Made by a program: the position numbers and the translations under genes
Notes under the pieces: generated by a model
Database searches by the model: none
What the model saw: the letters and a program-made list of their open reading frames with translations, nothing else
What the model was told of the DNA's origin: nothing
Shown: positions 1-6,997 of the stretch, piece after piece
Numbering within the stretch: the stretch's first letter is position 1
Layout: the number at the start of each line of letters is the position of its first letter
Assembly (NCBI GenBank): GCA_902462035.1
Contig: CABQAC010000041.1
Span: forward strand, 1-11,083
Length of the DNA stretch: 11,083 bases
Direction of reading: 5' to 3'
Source: an uncultured Eubacteriales bacterium
GTDB taxonomy: Bacteria > Bacillota > Clostridia > Oscillospirales > Acutalibacteraceae

Positions 1-14
1 GGCATGGTGGAGCG

Positions 15-281
15 ATGATTGTCGGTAAAATTATCGGCAGCCTGGTTGCCACAAGAAAAAACGAGAAGCTCGTGGGCTGCAAGTTTTTGATTGTACAGCC
101 GCTGGCGCAGATGGCGGATGGAAACGGCAGGATTGTCGCCGTCGATAATGTTGGCGCGGGGATCGGAGAAGTGGTGCTTGTCGCGCAGGGCAGCGCCGCG
201 CGTATCGGCTGCAAATTGACCGACGCGCCTATCGATGCCGCGATCGTTGGGATCGTAGACGACGGAATGGGACTGGAGTAG
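15..281 (+). CDS. EutN/CcmL/PduN-family BMC shell vertex protein
   Basis: This 88-residue protein has the length and pattern of the EutN/CcmL/PduN family (BMC-P), whose pentamers cap the vertices of a bacterial microcompartment shell. It opens with the typical MIVGKIIGSLVATRKNEKLV segment. A glycine-rich middle stretch follows (around residues 46-53, VGAGIGEVVL), and the typical D-A-A-I-V-G-I-V-D close comes near residues 74-82. There is no signal peptide or membrane segment, as expected for a cytosolic shell component. The ATG at 15 is preceded by a GGTGGAG-like ribosome site at about 6-12. The gene ends 7 bases before the PduS-type gene, so the two are almost certainly cotranscribed. Which BMC type it belongs to cannot be read from this gene alone. 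Confidence 0.93.
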   Translation: MIVGKIIGSLVATRKNEKLVGCKFLIVQPLAQMADGNGRIVAVDNVGAGIGEVVLVAQGSAARIGCKLTDAPIDAAIVGIVDDGMGLE

Positions 282-288
282 TGGTAGC

Positions 289-1617
289 ATGGAACTGAAT
301 GAATTAGTAGGGATTATCAAGGAAAACGGTGTGGTTGGCGCAGGTGGCGCTGGTTTTCCCACCTATGCGAAGCTGGACAAGCGTGCGGACACGCTCATCC
401 TCAACTGCGCGGAGTGCGAACCGCTGCTGAAGCTGCACCGGCAGGTATTGGAAAAATACGCGCGGGAAATCCTTGGCACGCTGGACATCATTGCCCGGGC
501 GGTGGAAGCCAAACAGGTGCTCATCGCGGTGAAAGGTTCTTACCGCAATGCGGTAGAGGCGGTCGAGGCAAACCTTTCCTCGTTCCCGGACATGAAGCTG
601 AGCATCCTGCCTGAGATTTACCCCGCCGGCGACGAAGTAATCCTGATTTATGAAACCACCAAGCGCGTGGTTCCGCCGGGAAGCATCCCGATCTCCATCG
701 GCGTGACGGTGTTCAACGTGGAAACCATCCTCAATGTACATAACGCGCTGCAGGGTATCCACCCGGTGGTGGACAAATACGTCACAGTGGCGGGCGAGGT
801 CAAGAATCCCATCACCTTGAAGGCCCCCCTGGGAATCACCACCGAAGAACTGGTCCAAATGGCGGGCGGCGTTACCACCGACGACCCGGTATACATCAGC
901 GGCGGCCCTATGACCGGCCGTATCGTATCGCCGTTTGAACCAATTACCAAGACTTCCAACGCGGTGCTGGTTATGCCCCGCAACGCTTATATTGTCGCAA
1001 AGCGGTCCAGCAAGACCTCCATCGATATGAAACGTGCGATGTCGGTTTGCTGCCAGTGCAGAATGTGCACCGATTTATGCCCGCGGAACCTGCTGGGTCA
1101 TCCCATCGAGCCCCATGCGTTCATGCACGCGGCTACCAGCGGCGTAACCAGCAACGTCAAGCCGCTGATCGATACCATGTTCTGCTGCAGCTGCGGCGTG
1201 TGTGAAATGTACGCCTGCGGCCAGGACCTTTCGCCCAGGACGCTGATCGCCGAATACAAGGCGGGGCTGCGTAAAAACGGCATCCCGGTCCCCCAGGGCG
1301 TGCAGGCCGAACCTGTGCGCAGCGCGAGGGAATACCGCCGGATCCCCATGCAGCGCCTGACCGCCCGGCTGGGGCTGACCCAGTATAATGTGCCCGCCCC
1401 CTTGGTGGACGAAACCGTAAAAACCGATCGTGTCAAGATCATGCTGAGCCAGCATATCGGCGCTCCGACGGCCGCGGCCGTCAAAGTTGGCGATAAGGTC
1501 CGGGTCGGTCAGGTGGTCGGTCAGGTCCAGGAAGGCAAGCTTGGCGTGCCTGTACATGCTTCTTTGTCCGGCACCGTGACCGAGGTCACCGACAAGGCCG
1601 TGACGATCCAGGCGTGA
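289..1617 (+). CDS. pduS: PduS-type cobalamin-reductase/RnfC-like electron carrier
   Basis: This 442-residue protein is a PduS/RnfC-type flavin and iron-sulfur protein. Visible parts in order: a glycine-rich nucleotide-binding motif VGAGGAGFPT (residues 16-25); an NCAECEPLL motif (39-47) typical of RnfC/NuoF-like proteins; an SLBB-like region (about 163-195); two [4Fe-4S] motifs, C254-x2-C257-x2-C260-x3-C264-P and C299-x2-C302-x2-C305-x4-C310; and a C-terminal barrel-sandwich region (about 383-440). In propanediol-utilising microcompartments PduS reduces cobalamin for diol dehydratase reactivation and binds PduT. Homologues also occur in glycyl-radical-enzyme microcompartments, where the job is thought to be general electron transfer. 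It is soluble, with no membrane segments. It lies 7 bases after the vertex protein gene and 36 bases before pduT. Family assignment is firm; the cobalamin role is inferred and depends on the signature enzyme outside the window. Confidence 0.93.
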   Translation: MELNELVGIIKENGVVGAGGAGFPTYAKLDKRADTLILNCAECEPLLKLHRQVLEKYAREILGTLDIIARAVEAKQVLIAVKGSYRNAVEAVEANLSSFPDMKLSILPEIYPAGDEVILIYETTKRVVPPGSIPISIGVTVFNVETILNVHNALQGIHPVVDKYVTVAGEVKNPITLKAPLGITTEELVQMAGGVTTDDPVYISGGPMTGRIVSPFEPITKTSNAVLVMPRNAYIVAKRSSKTSIDMKRAMSVCCQCRMCTDLCPRNLLGHPIEPHAFMHAATSGVTSNVKPLIDTMFCCSCGVCEMYACGQDLSPRTLIAEYKAGLRKNGIPVPQGVQAEPVRSAREYRRIPMQRLTARLGLTQYNVPAPLVDETVKTDRVKIMLSQHIGAPTAAAVKVGDKVRVGQVVGQVQEGKLGVPVHASLSGTVTEVTDKAVTIQA

Positions 1618-1653
1618 CCGTGCATTTGATTGAGAGGAAAGGAAGTATGTTCC

Positions 1654-2202
1654 GTGAGTAAAGCGATTGGAATGGTGGAATACAAGACGGTATCGTCCGG
1701 CATTCAGGCGGCGGATTTGATGATCAAGACCGCCGACGTAACGGTTCTGGAGGCGCAAACCGTCTGCCCGGGCAAATATATCGTGCTGGTCAGCGGCGAC
1801 TTAAGCGCCGTGAACGCTTCGGTGGAAGCGTCTAAAGTTCAGTTCGGCGAGCATCTGATCGACAGTTTTGTGCTGGGCAACCCCCACGAATCGATCTTCC
1901 CGGCCATTTACGGCGCTACCACCATCGAGAACGCCAAGGCGTTGGGCGTGCTGGAGACATACTCCGCTGCGTCCATCATCGTCGCGGCGGATGCGGCGGC
2001 CAAAACTTCGCTGGTGGATTTGATCGAGCTGCGCATTGCCCGCGGCATGTGCGGCAAGTCCTATATGATGCTGACCGGCGACGTGGCGGCGGTGCAGGCC
2101 GCCATTGACCGCGCCAAGACAGAAGTCGGCGAAGACGGCATGTTCATCGACAGCTCGGTGATTCCAAATCCCGACGCGGGGCTGTGGCAGAGCATTCTGT
2201 AA
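1654..2202 (+). CDS. pduT: PduT-type tandem-domain BMC shell protein (BMC-T)
   Basis: This protein of 182 residues carries two BMC domains in tandem (about 4-80 and 96-175), the architecture of trimeric BMC-T shell proteins that make pseudohexameric tiles. The GTG at 1654 is the best start. It has an AGGAAAGGA ribosome site at about 1635-1643, and it places the only cysteine of the first domain at position 38. That is the residue which in characterised PduT ligates a [4Fe-4S] cluster at the three-fold pore. An in-frame TTG at 1630 would add eight residues with no homology-like character and break this numbering. PduT is believed to pass electrons through the shell and to dock PduS, whose gene lies immediately upstream. 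The second domain begins with the standard ALGVLETYS-type strand and ends at PNPD. Family assignment is firm; presence of the cluster is inferred from Cys38. Confidence 0.93.
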   Translation: MSKAIGMVEYKTVSSGIQAADLMIKTADVTVLEAQTVCPGKYIVLVSGDLSAVNASVEASKVQFGEHLIDSFVLGNPHESIFPAIYGATTIENAKALGVLETYSAASIIVAADAAAKTSLVDLIELRIARGMCGKSYMMLTGDVAAVQAAIDRAKTEVGEDGMFIDSSVIPNPDAGLWQSIL

Positions 2203-2239
2203 AACAGCTGCGGCTGAAAAAATAGGATGGAGCAACGAG

Positions 2240-2998
2240 ATGTTAGCGATCGAACGGAGAAACGAAATCCTTGCCAAACTGCTGGTGGACGGGAAGGTCA
2301 TCGTCAGCGATTTGAGCCGCCAGTACCATGTGACCGAGGAAACCATCCGGCGGGATTTGGAGAAGCTGGACAACGACGGCTTAGCCAAAAAAACCTACGG
2401 TGGCGCCGTGCGCAACGAAAGTTTTAACATCGACGTACCCTATAACGTGCGCAAGCAGACCAATGTGTCGGGCAAGCAGCATATCGCGGGCATTATTGGT
2501 TCTATGATCGAAGACGGCGATTATATTGTGCTGGATGCCAGTACCACGGCATTGTTTGTGGTCAAAAACATCCTGCAAAAAAAGAAAATTACTTTAATTA
2601 CCAATTCCATCGAGATTTTGCTTGAGCTGTCCAATAAAACCGACTGGAATATTTTGTCCACCGGCGGCGTCCTGAAGGAGGGCGGCCTGTCTTTGGTAGG
2701 GTATCAGGCCGAAAAAATGATCAGTACCTTTCATGTGGATTTGGCGGTGTGCTCTTGCAAGGGAATCGACAGCGAAATGGGTATTACCGATTCCAACGAG
2801 AAGGATGCCGAGGTCAAAAAGGCCTTTTTCCGCGCGGCCAAAAAGAAGGTACTCGCGGTGGACAGCACCAAATTCGATAAAATTTCCTTTGTCCAAGTAT
2901 CGGAACTTTCCGGCGTGGACACCATTGTGACCGACATGGAGCCGTCGGCCCTGTGGAAACGGAATTTTGCCGCAGCCAAGGTGGACGTTCTGTTCTGA
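2240..2998 (+). CDS. DeoR-family transcriptional regulator
   Basis: This 252-residue protein is a DeoR-type repressor. The N-terminus holds the DeoR helix-turn-helix (roughly residues 4-57, with VSDLSRQYHVTEETIRRDLE at 22-41 and the following KTYGGAV). The remainder is a DeoRC sugar-phosphate-sensing domain with the anion-binding DASTT (99-103), the STGG segment (140-143), KGID (174-177) and VDSTKFD (207-213). Family members usually bind a phosphorylated sugar or related catabolite and release DNA. The ATG at 2240 follows an AGGATGGAG ribosome site at 2224-2232. It sits inside the BMC operon, 37 bases after pduT and 43 before the alcohol dehydrogenase, so it is a candidate local regulator. 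DeoR-type regulators are known beside BMC loci that handle fucose/rhamnose-derived lactaldehyde, but the effector here is not determinable. Codon use matches the neighbouring BMC genes. Confidence 0.93.
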   Translation: MLAIERRNEILAKLLVDGKVIVSDLSRQYHVTEETIRRDLEKLDNDGLAKKTYGGAVRNESFNIDVPYNVRKQTNVSGKQHIAGIIGSMIEDGDYIVLDASTTALFVVKNILQKKKITLITNSIEILLELSNKTDWNILSTGGVLKEGGLSLVGYQAEKMISTFHVDLAVCSCKGIDSEMGITDSNEKDAEVKKAFFRAAKKKVLAVDSTKFDKISFVQVSELSGVDTIVTDMEPSALWKRNFAAAKVDVLF

Positions 2999-3041
2999 CC
3001 GTTTCATCCGGTTTGCCGGCCCAAAGGGAAGGATTGGCGTA

Positions 3042-4158
3042 ATGAATAAGTTCAGAATCAAGACAGAGGTTCGTTTTGCAGAGGGCGCTTTGGATTCCCT
3101 TAGCCAGTTTGAGGGGCAGAATGTCGTCATCATCACCGATCCCTTTATGGTGTCTTCCGGCACCGCCGAACGGATTGCGGGAAAGATGAGCCGCTGCAAA
3201 AAAGTCAGCATTTTTGGCGAGGTCAAGCCCGACCCGCCCATCGAACTGATCGCGCAGGGCCTAAAGTTCCTTCAGCAGGAGGACGCGGAACTGGTGGTGG
3301 CCCTGGGCGGCGGTTCATCTATTGACGCTGCCAAATCCATGGTACTGATGGCCCGCCATGCTTCCGGCAAGCCCATTCCGCTGGTGGCCATTCCCACCAC
3401 GAGCGGTACCGGGTCGGAAGTGACCTCCTTCGCGGTGGTGACGGACCGGGCCAAAGGGGTCAAATATCCGCTGGTGTCCGAGGAACTGCTCCCCGACCTG
3501 GCGATATTGGATCCGGAATTGGTGGTGACCGCGCCGCCTTCGGTGACGGCCGACACCGGCTTTGATGTGATCACGCACGCGCTGGAGGCTTATGTCTCCA
3601 CAAGTGCAAACGATTTTTCGGATGCTTTAGCCGAAAAATCCCTTTGTATTGCGTTCGAGTATTTGCCGCGCGCATTCCGGGATGGAAGCTGCCTGGAAGC
3701 GCGGGAAAAAATGCATACCGCATCCTGTCTGGCCGGCATGGCTTTTGACGCGGTAAGCCTGGGTATTAACCACAGCATTGCCCATGCGCTGGGCGCCAAA
3801 TTTCACATTCCCCACGGCAGGGCCAATGCCATGCTGCTGCCGCTGGTCATCGGACGGCAATTTTGGCGCGGAACCAAGCCGGGCGGCGTTTAAATACGCC
3901 CAGATTGCCCGCAGAATTGGGCTGCCCGCCCCTTCCGTCCGCGCCGGGGTGAACAACCTGATTGCGGAAATCCGCTATATGATGCAGATGACGCGTACCC
4001 CCCTGACCCTGCGGGAAGCCAAGGTCAGCGAAGCGGATTTGGCGCGGGAGAAAGATTCTATTGTGCAGAGCGCCCTGCAGGATCCCTGTACGGTCACCAA
4101 TCCCAGGAAGCTGACCGCCGAAGCGGCGGAGGAAATCCTGGCGCAGTTGATGGCATAA
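3042..4158 (+). pseudogene. pduQ: PduQ-type iron-dependent alcohol dehydrogenase, frameshifted
   Basis: The first 230 or so codons encode a group III (Fe-dependent) alcohol dehydrogenase of the PduQ/EutG kind, which reduces propionaldehyde or acetaldehyde to the alcohol and recycles NAD+. NAD-binding GGGSSID lies at residues 89-95 and PTTSGTGSE at 118-126. Metal ligands D175, H179, H244 and H258 keep the spacing known from FucO (4 residues, then 14 between the last two). After residue about 271 (LLPLVIG) the frame is lost and stops at 3891-3893. The normal C-terminal part resumes one base on, reading GNFGAEPSRAAFKYAQIARR, and runs to TAA at 4156. The jump lies at about 3859-3863, where relatives usually carry an F-N pair, so a short deletion (for example 5 bases) or a 1-base insertion would explain it. 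ATG 3042 has an AAAGGGAAGGA site at 3023-3033. Read as one frame the length (about 370) is normal, so this is either a recent pseudogene or a sequencing error. Confidence 0.88.
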
Positions 4159-4192
4159 CGGGTTCCCTTTCATCGAAGCAAAAAGACACCGG

Positions 4193-4230
4193 AAGGGAGA
4201 GGCTACTTCCTTAAGTAGCCTCTCCCTTTT
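4193..4230 (+). terminator. Rho-independent terminator of the BMC operon
   Basis: A perfect 13-bp inverted repeat, GGGAGAGGCTACT (4195-4207) and AGTAGCCTCTCCC (4214-4226), is extended by two A-T pairs at the base and followed by TTTTGCTTT. The six-base loop could close by one further T-A pair. It lies 35 bases after the stop of the alcohol dehydrogenase and points in the same direction. It therefore marks the end of the BMC transcript and insulates it from the AT-rich block downstream. Confidence 0.9.
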
Positions 4231-4293
4231 GCTTTGTAGTCAGCCAGAATGATTGAATTTGTAGGAAAATCAATACATTTGGAGGATAACAGA

Positions 4294-4665
4294 ATGGATA
4301 ACAGAATTTTTGATGAGAAGAATGGTTTATGGTATGAAAGACACGGCGAATGTTACTTACCGTGTTTGGAATTGCCCGAAGAAGAACAGCCCATAGGCTT
4401 ATTTGGGCAGCGGCATTTGCGGTACTTAAAGAAACATCACAGGATTATTTACACCAATCTGCTCCAAGCGGCAAGCTGAACGGTTACCTTGCCGACATTG
4501 ACAGACAGGCACAGGATCGCTTTGAAAAGCTCATAGAACAGATGAAGCAGGCACAGGGTCACGGAACAGTTAAAGGCTGAAAACGCCTTCGAATGGACAG
4601 GGCGAATAAACAACATACGGGCGTGCTCTATAGAGATTGTGAACGGGGAAATCATTTACGCATAA
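4294..4665 (+). pseudogene. tnpV: tnpV (transposon-encoded TnpV-family protein), two frameshifts
   Basis: Translation from ATG 4294 (GGAGGA site at 4281-4286) gives the recognisable TnpV start MDNRIFDEKNGLWYE, then PEEEQPIG and QRHLRYLK. At about 4466-4467 the frame breaks (CAAGC where CAAAGC would keep it open). The protein continues in another frame as SGKLNGYLADIDRQAQDRFE and LIEQMKQAQG. A second break at about 4558-4560 moves it to the final frame, reading TEQLKAENAFEWTGRINNIR to IIYA and TAA at 4663. Joined, the product would be about 123 residues, the family's usual size. TnpV proteins are carried by Firmicute transposons and integrative elements; their molecular role is poorly defined. 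Only the first 57 or so residues can now be made, so it is probably inactive unless one or both breaks are sequencing errors. Confidence 0.85.
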
Positions 4666-4829
4666 AACAATGTAACGCTAATAATTGTAAAACCGTGATG
4701 GGTAGGGATTTAACTATCTGTCATTTTTTTATGCTCTGTGATCCGCTTAAGTAAGGCGTTTTGACACCCAAAAGTGTTACATTACCGTTCTATTTTCTGG
4801 GAATAAAATGATCATATTTCCTTACTCGA

Positions 4830-4854
4830 TATAGTTCGTTTAAACGGCTATAAT
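4830..4854 (+). promoter_or_regulatory. Promoter -10 with overlapping imperfect palindrome, upstream of HTH gene
   Basis: A consensus TATAAT stands at 4849-4854, 29 bases before the small HTH gene. No good -35 hexamer is seen at 16-18 bp. Overlapping the -10 is an imperfect palindrome: TATAG (4830-4834), the self-complementary CGTTTAAACG (4837-4846), then CTATA (4848-4852), with arms offset by one base. This is a plausible operator for a dimeric DNA-binding protein, possibly the HTH protein itself. The preceding stretch 4666-4829 holds no recognisable gene; it has only a weak 6-bp hairpin around TGACAC/GTGTTA and no T-run. Confidence 0.5.
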
Positions 4855-4882
4855 ATACACATACACTTTGGGAGGGTTAAAA

Positions 4883-5068
4883 ATGTTTGAATATATGACC
4901 GCACAGGAAGCCGCTGAAAAATGGAATGTATCTCTTCGGTGGGTACAGCGGCTTTGCAAGGAAAATCGCATAAACGGTATTATCAATGTCGGGCGTGTTT
5001 GGCTTATTCCTATTTTAACGGAGAAGCCATTGGACAGGCGATATAAAGCCAATCGCGCTATGACCTAA
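4883..5068 (+). CDS. Small excisionase-like helix-turn-helix protein
   Basis: This 61-residue protein is almost entirely a winged helix-turn-helix of the excisionase/MerR-like (HTH_17) sort. It reads MTAQEAAEKWNVS (residues 5-17) as first and turn helices, LRWVQRLCKENRI (18-30) as recognition helix, and INVGRVWLIP (34-43) as the wing. The ATG at 4883 is chosen over an in-frame TTG at 4868 because GGAGGG at 4871-4876 is correctly spaced for it and TTG 4868 has no site. The gene is 58 bases upstream of the response regulator, and its TAA stop lies inside the first CCTAAC half-site of the response-regulator operator. It could regulate the cassette or be a leftover recombination directionality factor; no integrase is nearby. 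DNA binding is strongly supported by the fold; the target is unknown. Confidence 0.8.
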   Translation: MFEYMTAQEAAEKWNVSLRWVQRLCKENRINGIINVGRVWLIPILTEKPLDRRYKANRAMT

Positions 5069-5097
5069 CGAAAACCTAACATTATTTTTGATATGAT
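5064..5097 (+). promoter_or_regulatory. Direct-repeat operator and -10 box of the two-component operon
   Basis: CCTAAC at 5064-5069 and again at 5075-5080, separated by GAAAA, gives an 11-bp repeat period, one helical turn. That is the arrangement bound by OmpR/PhoB-type regulators. The second half-site ends 11 bp upstream of a TATGAT -10 (5092-5097), and no TTGACA-like -35 exists, so an activator-dependent promoter is likely. The same 21-bp block recurs before the permease. Autoactivation by the response regulator encoded immediately downstream is inferred. Confidence 0.75.
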
Positions 5098-5126
5098 AAA
5101 GTAAAAACCGATGAGGAGGAAAGCAG

Positions 5127-5798
5127 ATGAGATTATTACTTGTTGAAGATGAAGAAATGCTATCTGAAATCATAACAAAAGGATTGCGTAAAACAGGCTA
5201 CGCAGTGGATACGGCTTTTGACGGCCAAGAAGCCTTATATTTATATGAGATAAACGAGTATGATTTGATTGTTCTTGATTTAAATTTGCCGCTGACCGAC
5301 GGAATTGATGTACTGCAAAAAATACGGACAACGGACAATCGTACTAAGATTTTGATACTGTCTGCAAGAGCAAAAGTCAATGACCGCATTTTAGGTTTGG
5401 ACCAAGGCGCAAATGATTATCTGATTAAACCATTTGATTTTGGAGAGTTAGAAGCGCGCATACGAAATCTGCTCCGCAGAGAGTTTACGCAAACACATAC
5501 GCTACTGAAAATAAAAGGTATAGCCGTTGATACAAAGCTAAAAAAAGCAGCGTATAATGGTCAATCGCTTAATCTTCCACGTAAGGAATATGCAATTCTT
5601 GAATATCTGGTAATGCACAAAAATGAAGTGGTAAGTTCCGAACAGTTGATTGAGCATATTTGGGATAATGAGTTTGATCCATTCTCGAATGCTTTGAGAT
5701 ACCATATTTGTTCCCTTAAAAAGAAATTGAGCGAAGTGTCTGATATGGAGATTATTCAGACCGTTCGGGGACAAGGCTATTTGATTGAGGAGGATTGA
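5127..5798 (+). CDS. OmpR/PhoB-family response regulator
   Basis: This 223-residue two-domain regulator begins MRLLLVEDEE, with acidic-pocket residues E7 and D8. It has the phospho-acceptor Asp51 in VLDLNLP, the switch Ser79 in ILSA and the conserved Lys101 in LIKPFD. After a linker (about 118-128) comes a winged-helix effector domain (about 129-221) with LPRKEYAILEYL, SSEQLIEHIW, the recognition helix NALRYHICSLKKKL and the wing VRGQGYLI. The ATG at 5127 has a GAGGAGGA ribosome site at 5113-5120. The gene ends one base before its sensor kinase, so the pair is coexpressed. Its family recognises 11-bp direct repeats, matching the two CCTAAC operators. It probably activates its own operon and the ABC operon when phosphorylated. 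Relatives include VanR-like and peptide-resistance regulators; the stimulus is unknown. Confidence 0.95.
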   Translation: MRLLLVEDEEMLSEIITKGLRKTGYAVDTAFDGQEALYLYEINEYDLIVLDLNLPLTDGIDVLQKIRTTDNRTKILILSARAKVNDRILGLDQGANDYLIKPFDFGELEARIRNLLRREFTQTHTLLKIKGIAVDTKLKKAAYNGQSLNLPRKEYAILEYLVMHKNEVVSSEQLIEHIWDNEFDPFSNALRYHICSLKKKLSEVSDMEIIQTVRGQGYLIEED

Positions 5799-5799
5799 T

Positions 5800-6918
5800 G
5801 TGAAATTATTATCCAAGTTAAGCCTTAGGTGGCGTGTAACCCTTTTAACAGCGATTATTTTAATCATATACTCCTGTGCTTTTACTGCTTTTTCAATTTA
5901 TAATGCACAGCAAATGCTCTACCCGATATTAGAAAATTCATCCGTATCTTATCCGATTGAAGATAGTGAATTAGGGATAGGCGTACCCGCTGCCCCTGCT
6001 CAGAAACAGAAAGAATTATTCGATCATAAGAGCATATATTTTTGCATATTTGTAACCATTTTAGGAACAGTTGCCGTATGGTTTGTTTCGGGACGAGCGC
6101 TCAAGCCGGTAAACGAGCTGAATAAGACGATCCGGCTGATTGATGAGCATAATTTATCGGAACGGTTGAAAAAGGCAAAGGCAGACGATGAAATCGGGCA
6201 GATGACAGACAGCTTTAACCATATGCTGTCAAGATTAGAGGAAGCTTTTAATCGTCAAAAACGATTTACCGCAAGTGCGGCGCACGAATTGAAAACACCG
6301 CTTGCTACTGTCAAAGCGGGTATTCAGGTGCTTGATCGTGACGAAACTGCCGATTTGCAGGATTACAAAGAAAACGCTGGGATTATTATGAAAAGCGTGG
6401 ACAGACTGACGAGCGTGGTAAATGACCTGTTAATGCTTGCTTCCGCTGAAGAAGGCAATCAAAATATGTCAGAAAGCATTGAGTTGGATGTAATGCTTGA
6501 TACTGTTTTATCGGATATTTCTGCGCTCTATGAGAAATGCAATATCACTTATGAGATTGATTTGCGGGAGAACGCCGTTACAGGAAATGCAGGTATGCTC
6601 TATCGCGCCTTTTACAATTTGATTGAAAACGCCTATAAATATAACCGACCAAATGGGAAAGTATCTGTAAAAAGTTTTTCAGATGATGATTCTGTTTCTA
6701 TTGAAATTTCAGATACAGGAGTGGGCATTTCAGAGGAACATCAACCGCTTATTTTTGAAGCATTTTATCGGGTTGACGCTTCTCGTTCCCGAAAGACTGC
6801 GGGAGCAGGGTTGGGATTGTCGCTTGTAAAAACGATTGTAGAGCAGCACGGTGGGACGATAACCCTTGAAAGCAAACCAGAAGTAGGTTCAAAATTTTTG
6901 ATGGTGCTTCCCAAATAA
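5800..6918 (+). CDS. Two-component sensor histidine kinase (HAMP, HisKA)
   Basis: This 372-residue membrane kinase has one membrane helix at about 14-35 and a short external loop of about 44 residues containing an acidic/proline-rich stretch. A second helix follows at about 79-98, then a HAMP linker (about 99-152). The dimerisation domain carries the phosphorylated His162 (SAAHELKTPLA). The ATPase domain has the N box with N277 (FYNLIENAYKYN), G1 D305-T-G-V-G, F box FEAFYR and G2 G335-A-G-L-G-L. The start is GTG 5800, one base after the regulator's TGA, with GAGGAGG at 5787-5793; an in-frame TTG at 5785 overlaps that site and is unlikely. The small loop suggests sensing at or within the membrane, as in kinases that respond to peptides or to the partner transporter, but that is inference. 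Confidence 0.94.
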   Translation: MKLLSKLSLRWRVTLLTAIILIIYSCAFTAFSIYNAQQMLYPILENSSVSYPIEDSELGIGVPAAPAQKQKELFDHKSIYFCIFVTILGTVAVWFVSGRALKPVNELNKTIRLIDEHNLSERLKKAKADDEIGQMTDSFNHMLSRLEEAFNRQKRFTASAAHELKTPLATVKAGIQVLDRDETADLQDYKENAGIIMKSVDRLTSVVNDLLMLASAEEGNQNMSESIELDVMLDTVLSDISALYEKCNITYEIDLRENAVTGNAGMLYRAFYNLIENAYKYNRPNGKVSVKSFSDDDSVSIEISDTGVGISEEHQPLIFEAFYRVDASRSRKTAGAGLGLSLVKTIVEQHGGTITLESKPEVGSKFLMVLPK

Positions 6919-6928
6919 GATGATTTAC

Positions 6929-6961
6929 GAACGACAGGAATTTTTCCTGTCGTTCTTTATT
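6929..6961 (+). terminator. Rho-independent terminator after the sensor kinase
   Basis: A perfect 12-bp stem, GAACGACAGGAA (6929-6940) with TTCCTGTCGTTC (6944-6955), encloses a TTT loop and is followed by TTTATT. It starts 10 bases after the kinase stop. It separates the regulatory operon from the transporter operon, which has its own promoter three bases further on. Confidence 0.88.
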
Positions 6962-6963
6962 CA

Positions 6964-6997
6964 CCTAACGAAAACCTAACATTCCGTTTGCTATATT
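6964..6997 (+). promoter_or_regulatory. Direct-repeat operator and -10 box of the ABC-transporter operon
   Basis: CCTAAC at 6964-6969 and 6975-6980, with GAAAA between them, repeats the response-regulator operator exactly, including one base before and three after (21 identical bases). The -10 candidate TATATT (6992-6997) is again 11 bp past the second half-site, the same geometry as at 5064-5097. No -35 hexamer is evident. The 5' leader to the permease is about 60 bases and holds only a weak 5-bp hairpin (GACGG 7011-7015 with CCGTC 7025-7029). Confidence 0.77.

Noticed and set aside
304..858. Long antisense reading frames opposite the PduS-type gene (also 1075-1758 and 1801-2388)
   Set aside because: They lie opposite well-supported genes in GC-rich DNA, show no family motifs and have low-complexity His/Arg/Gly composition typical of shadow frames.
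2594..3241. Antisense reading frame across the DeoR/alcohol dehydrogenase junction
   Set aside because: No recognisable domain, and both overlapped + strand genes have clear motifs and ribosome sites.
4249..4293. Upstream ATG at 4249 as the tnpV start
   Set aside because: No ribosome site precedes it, whereas ATG 4294 has GGAGGA and matches the usual TnpV N-terminus.
4666..4829. Hidden gene or RNA in the gap after tnpV
   Set aside because: All frames are interrupted, no ribosome site with a following open frame was found, and only a weak 6-bp hairpin is visible.
5127..6918. VanRS-type glycopeptide resistance locus
   Set aside because: The regulator and kinase share the general fold, but no vanH/A/X or VanZ-like genes follow; an ABC transporter does.
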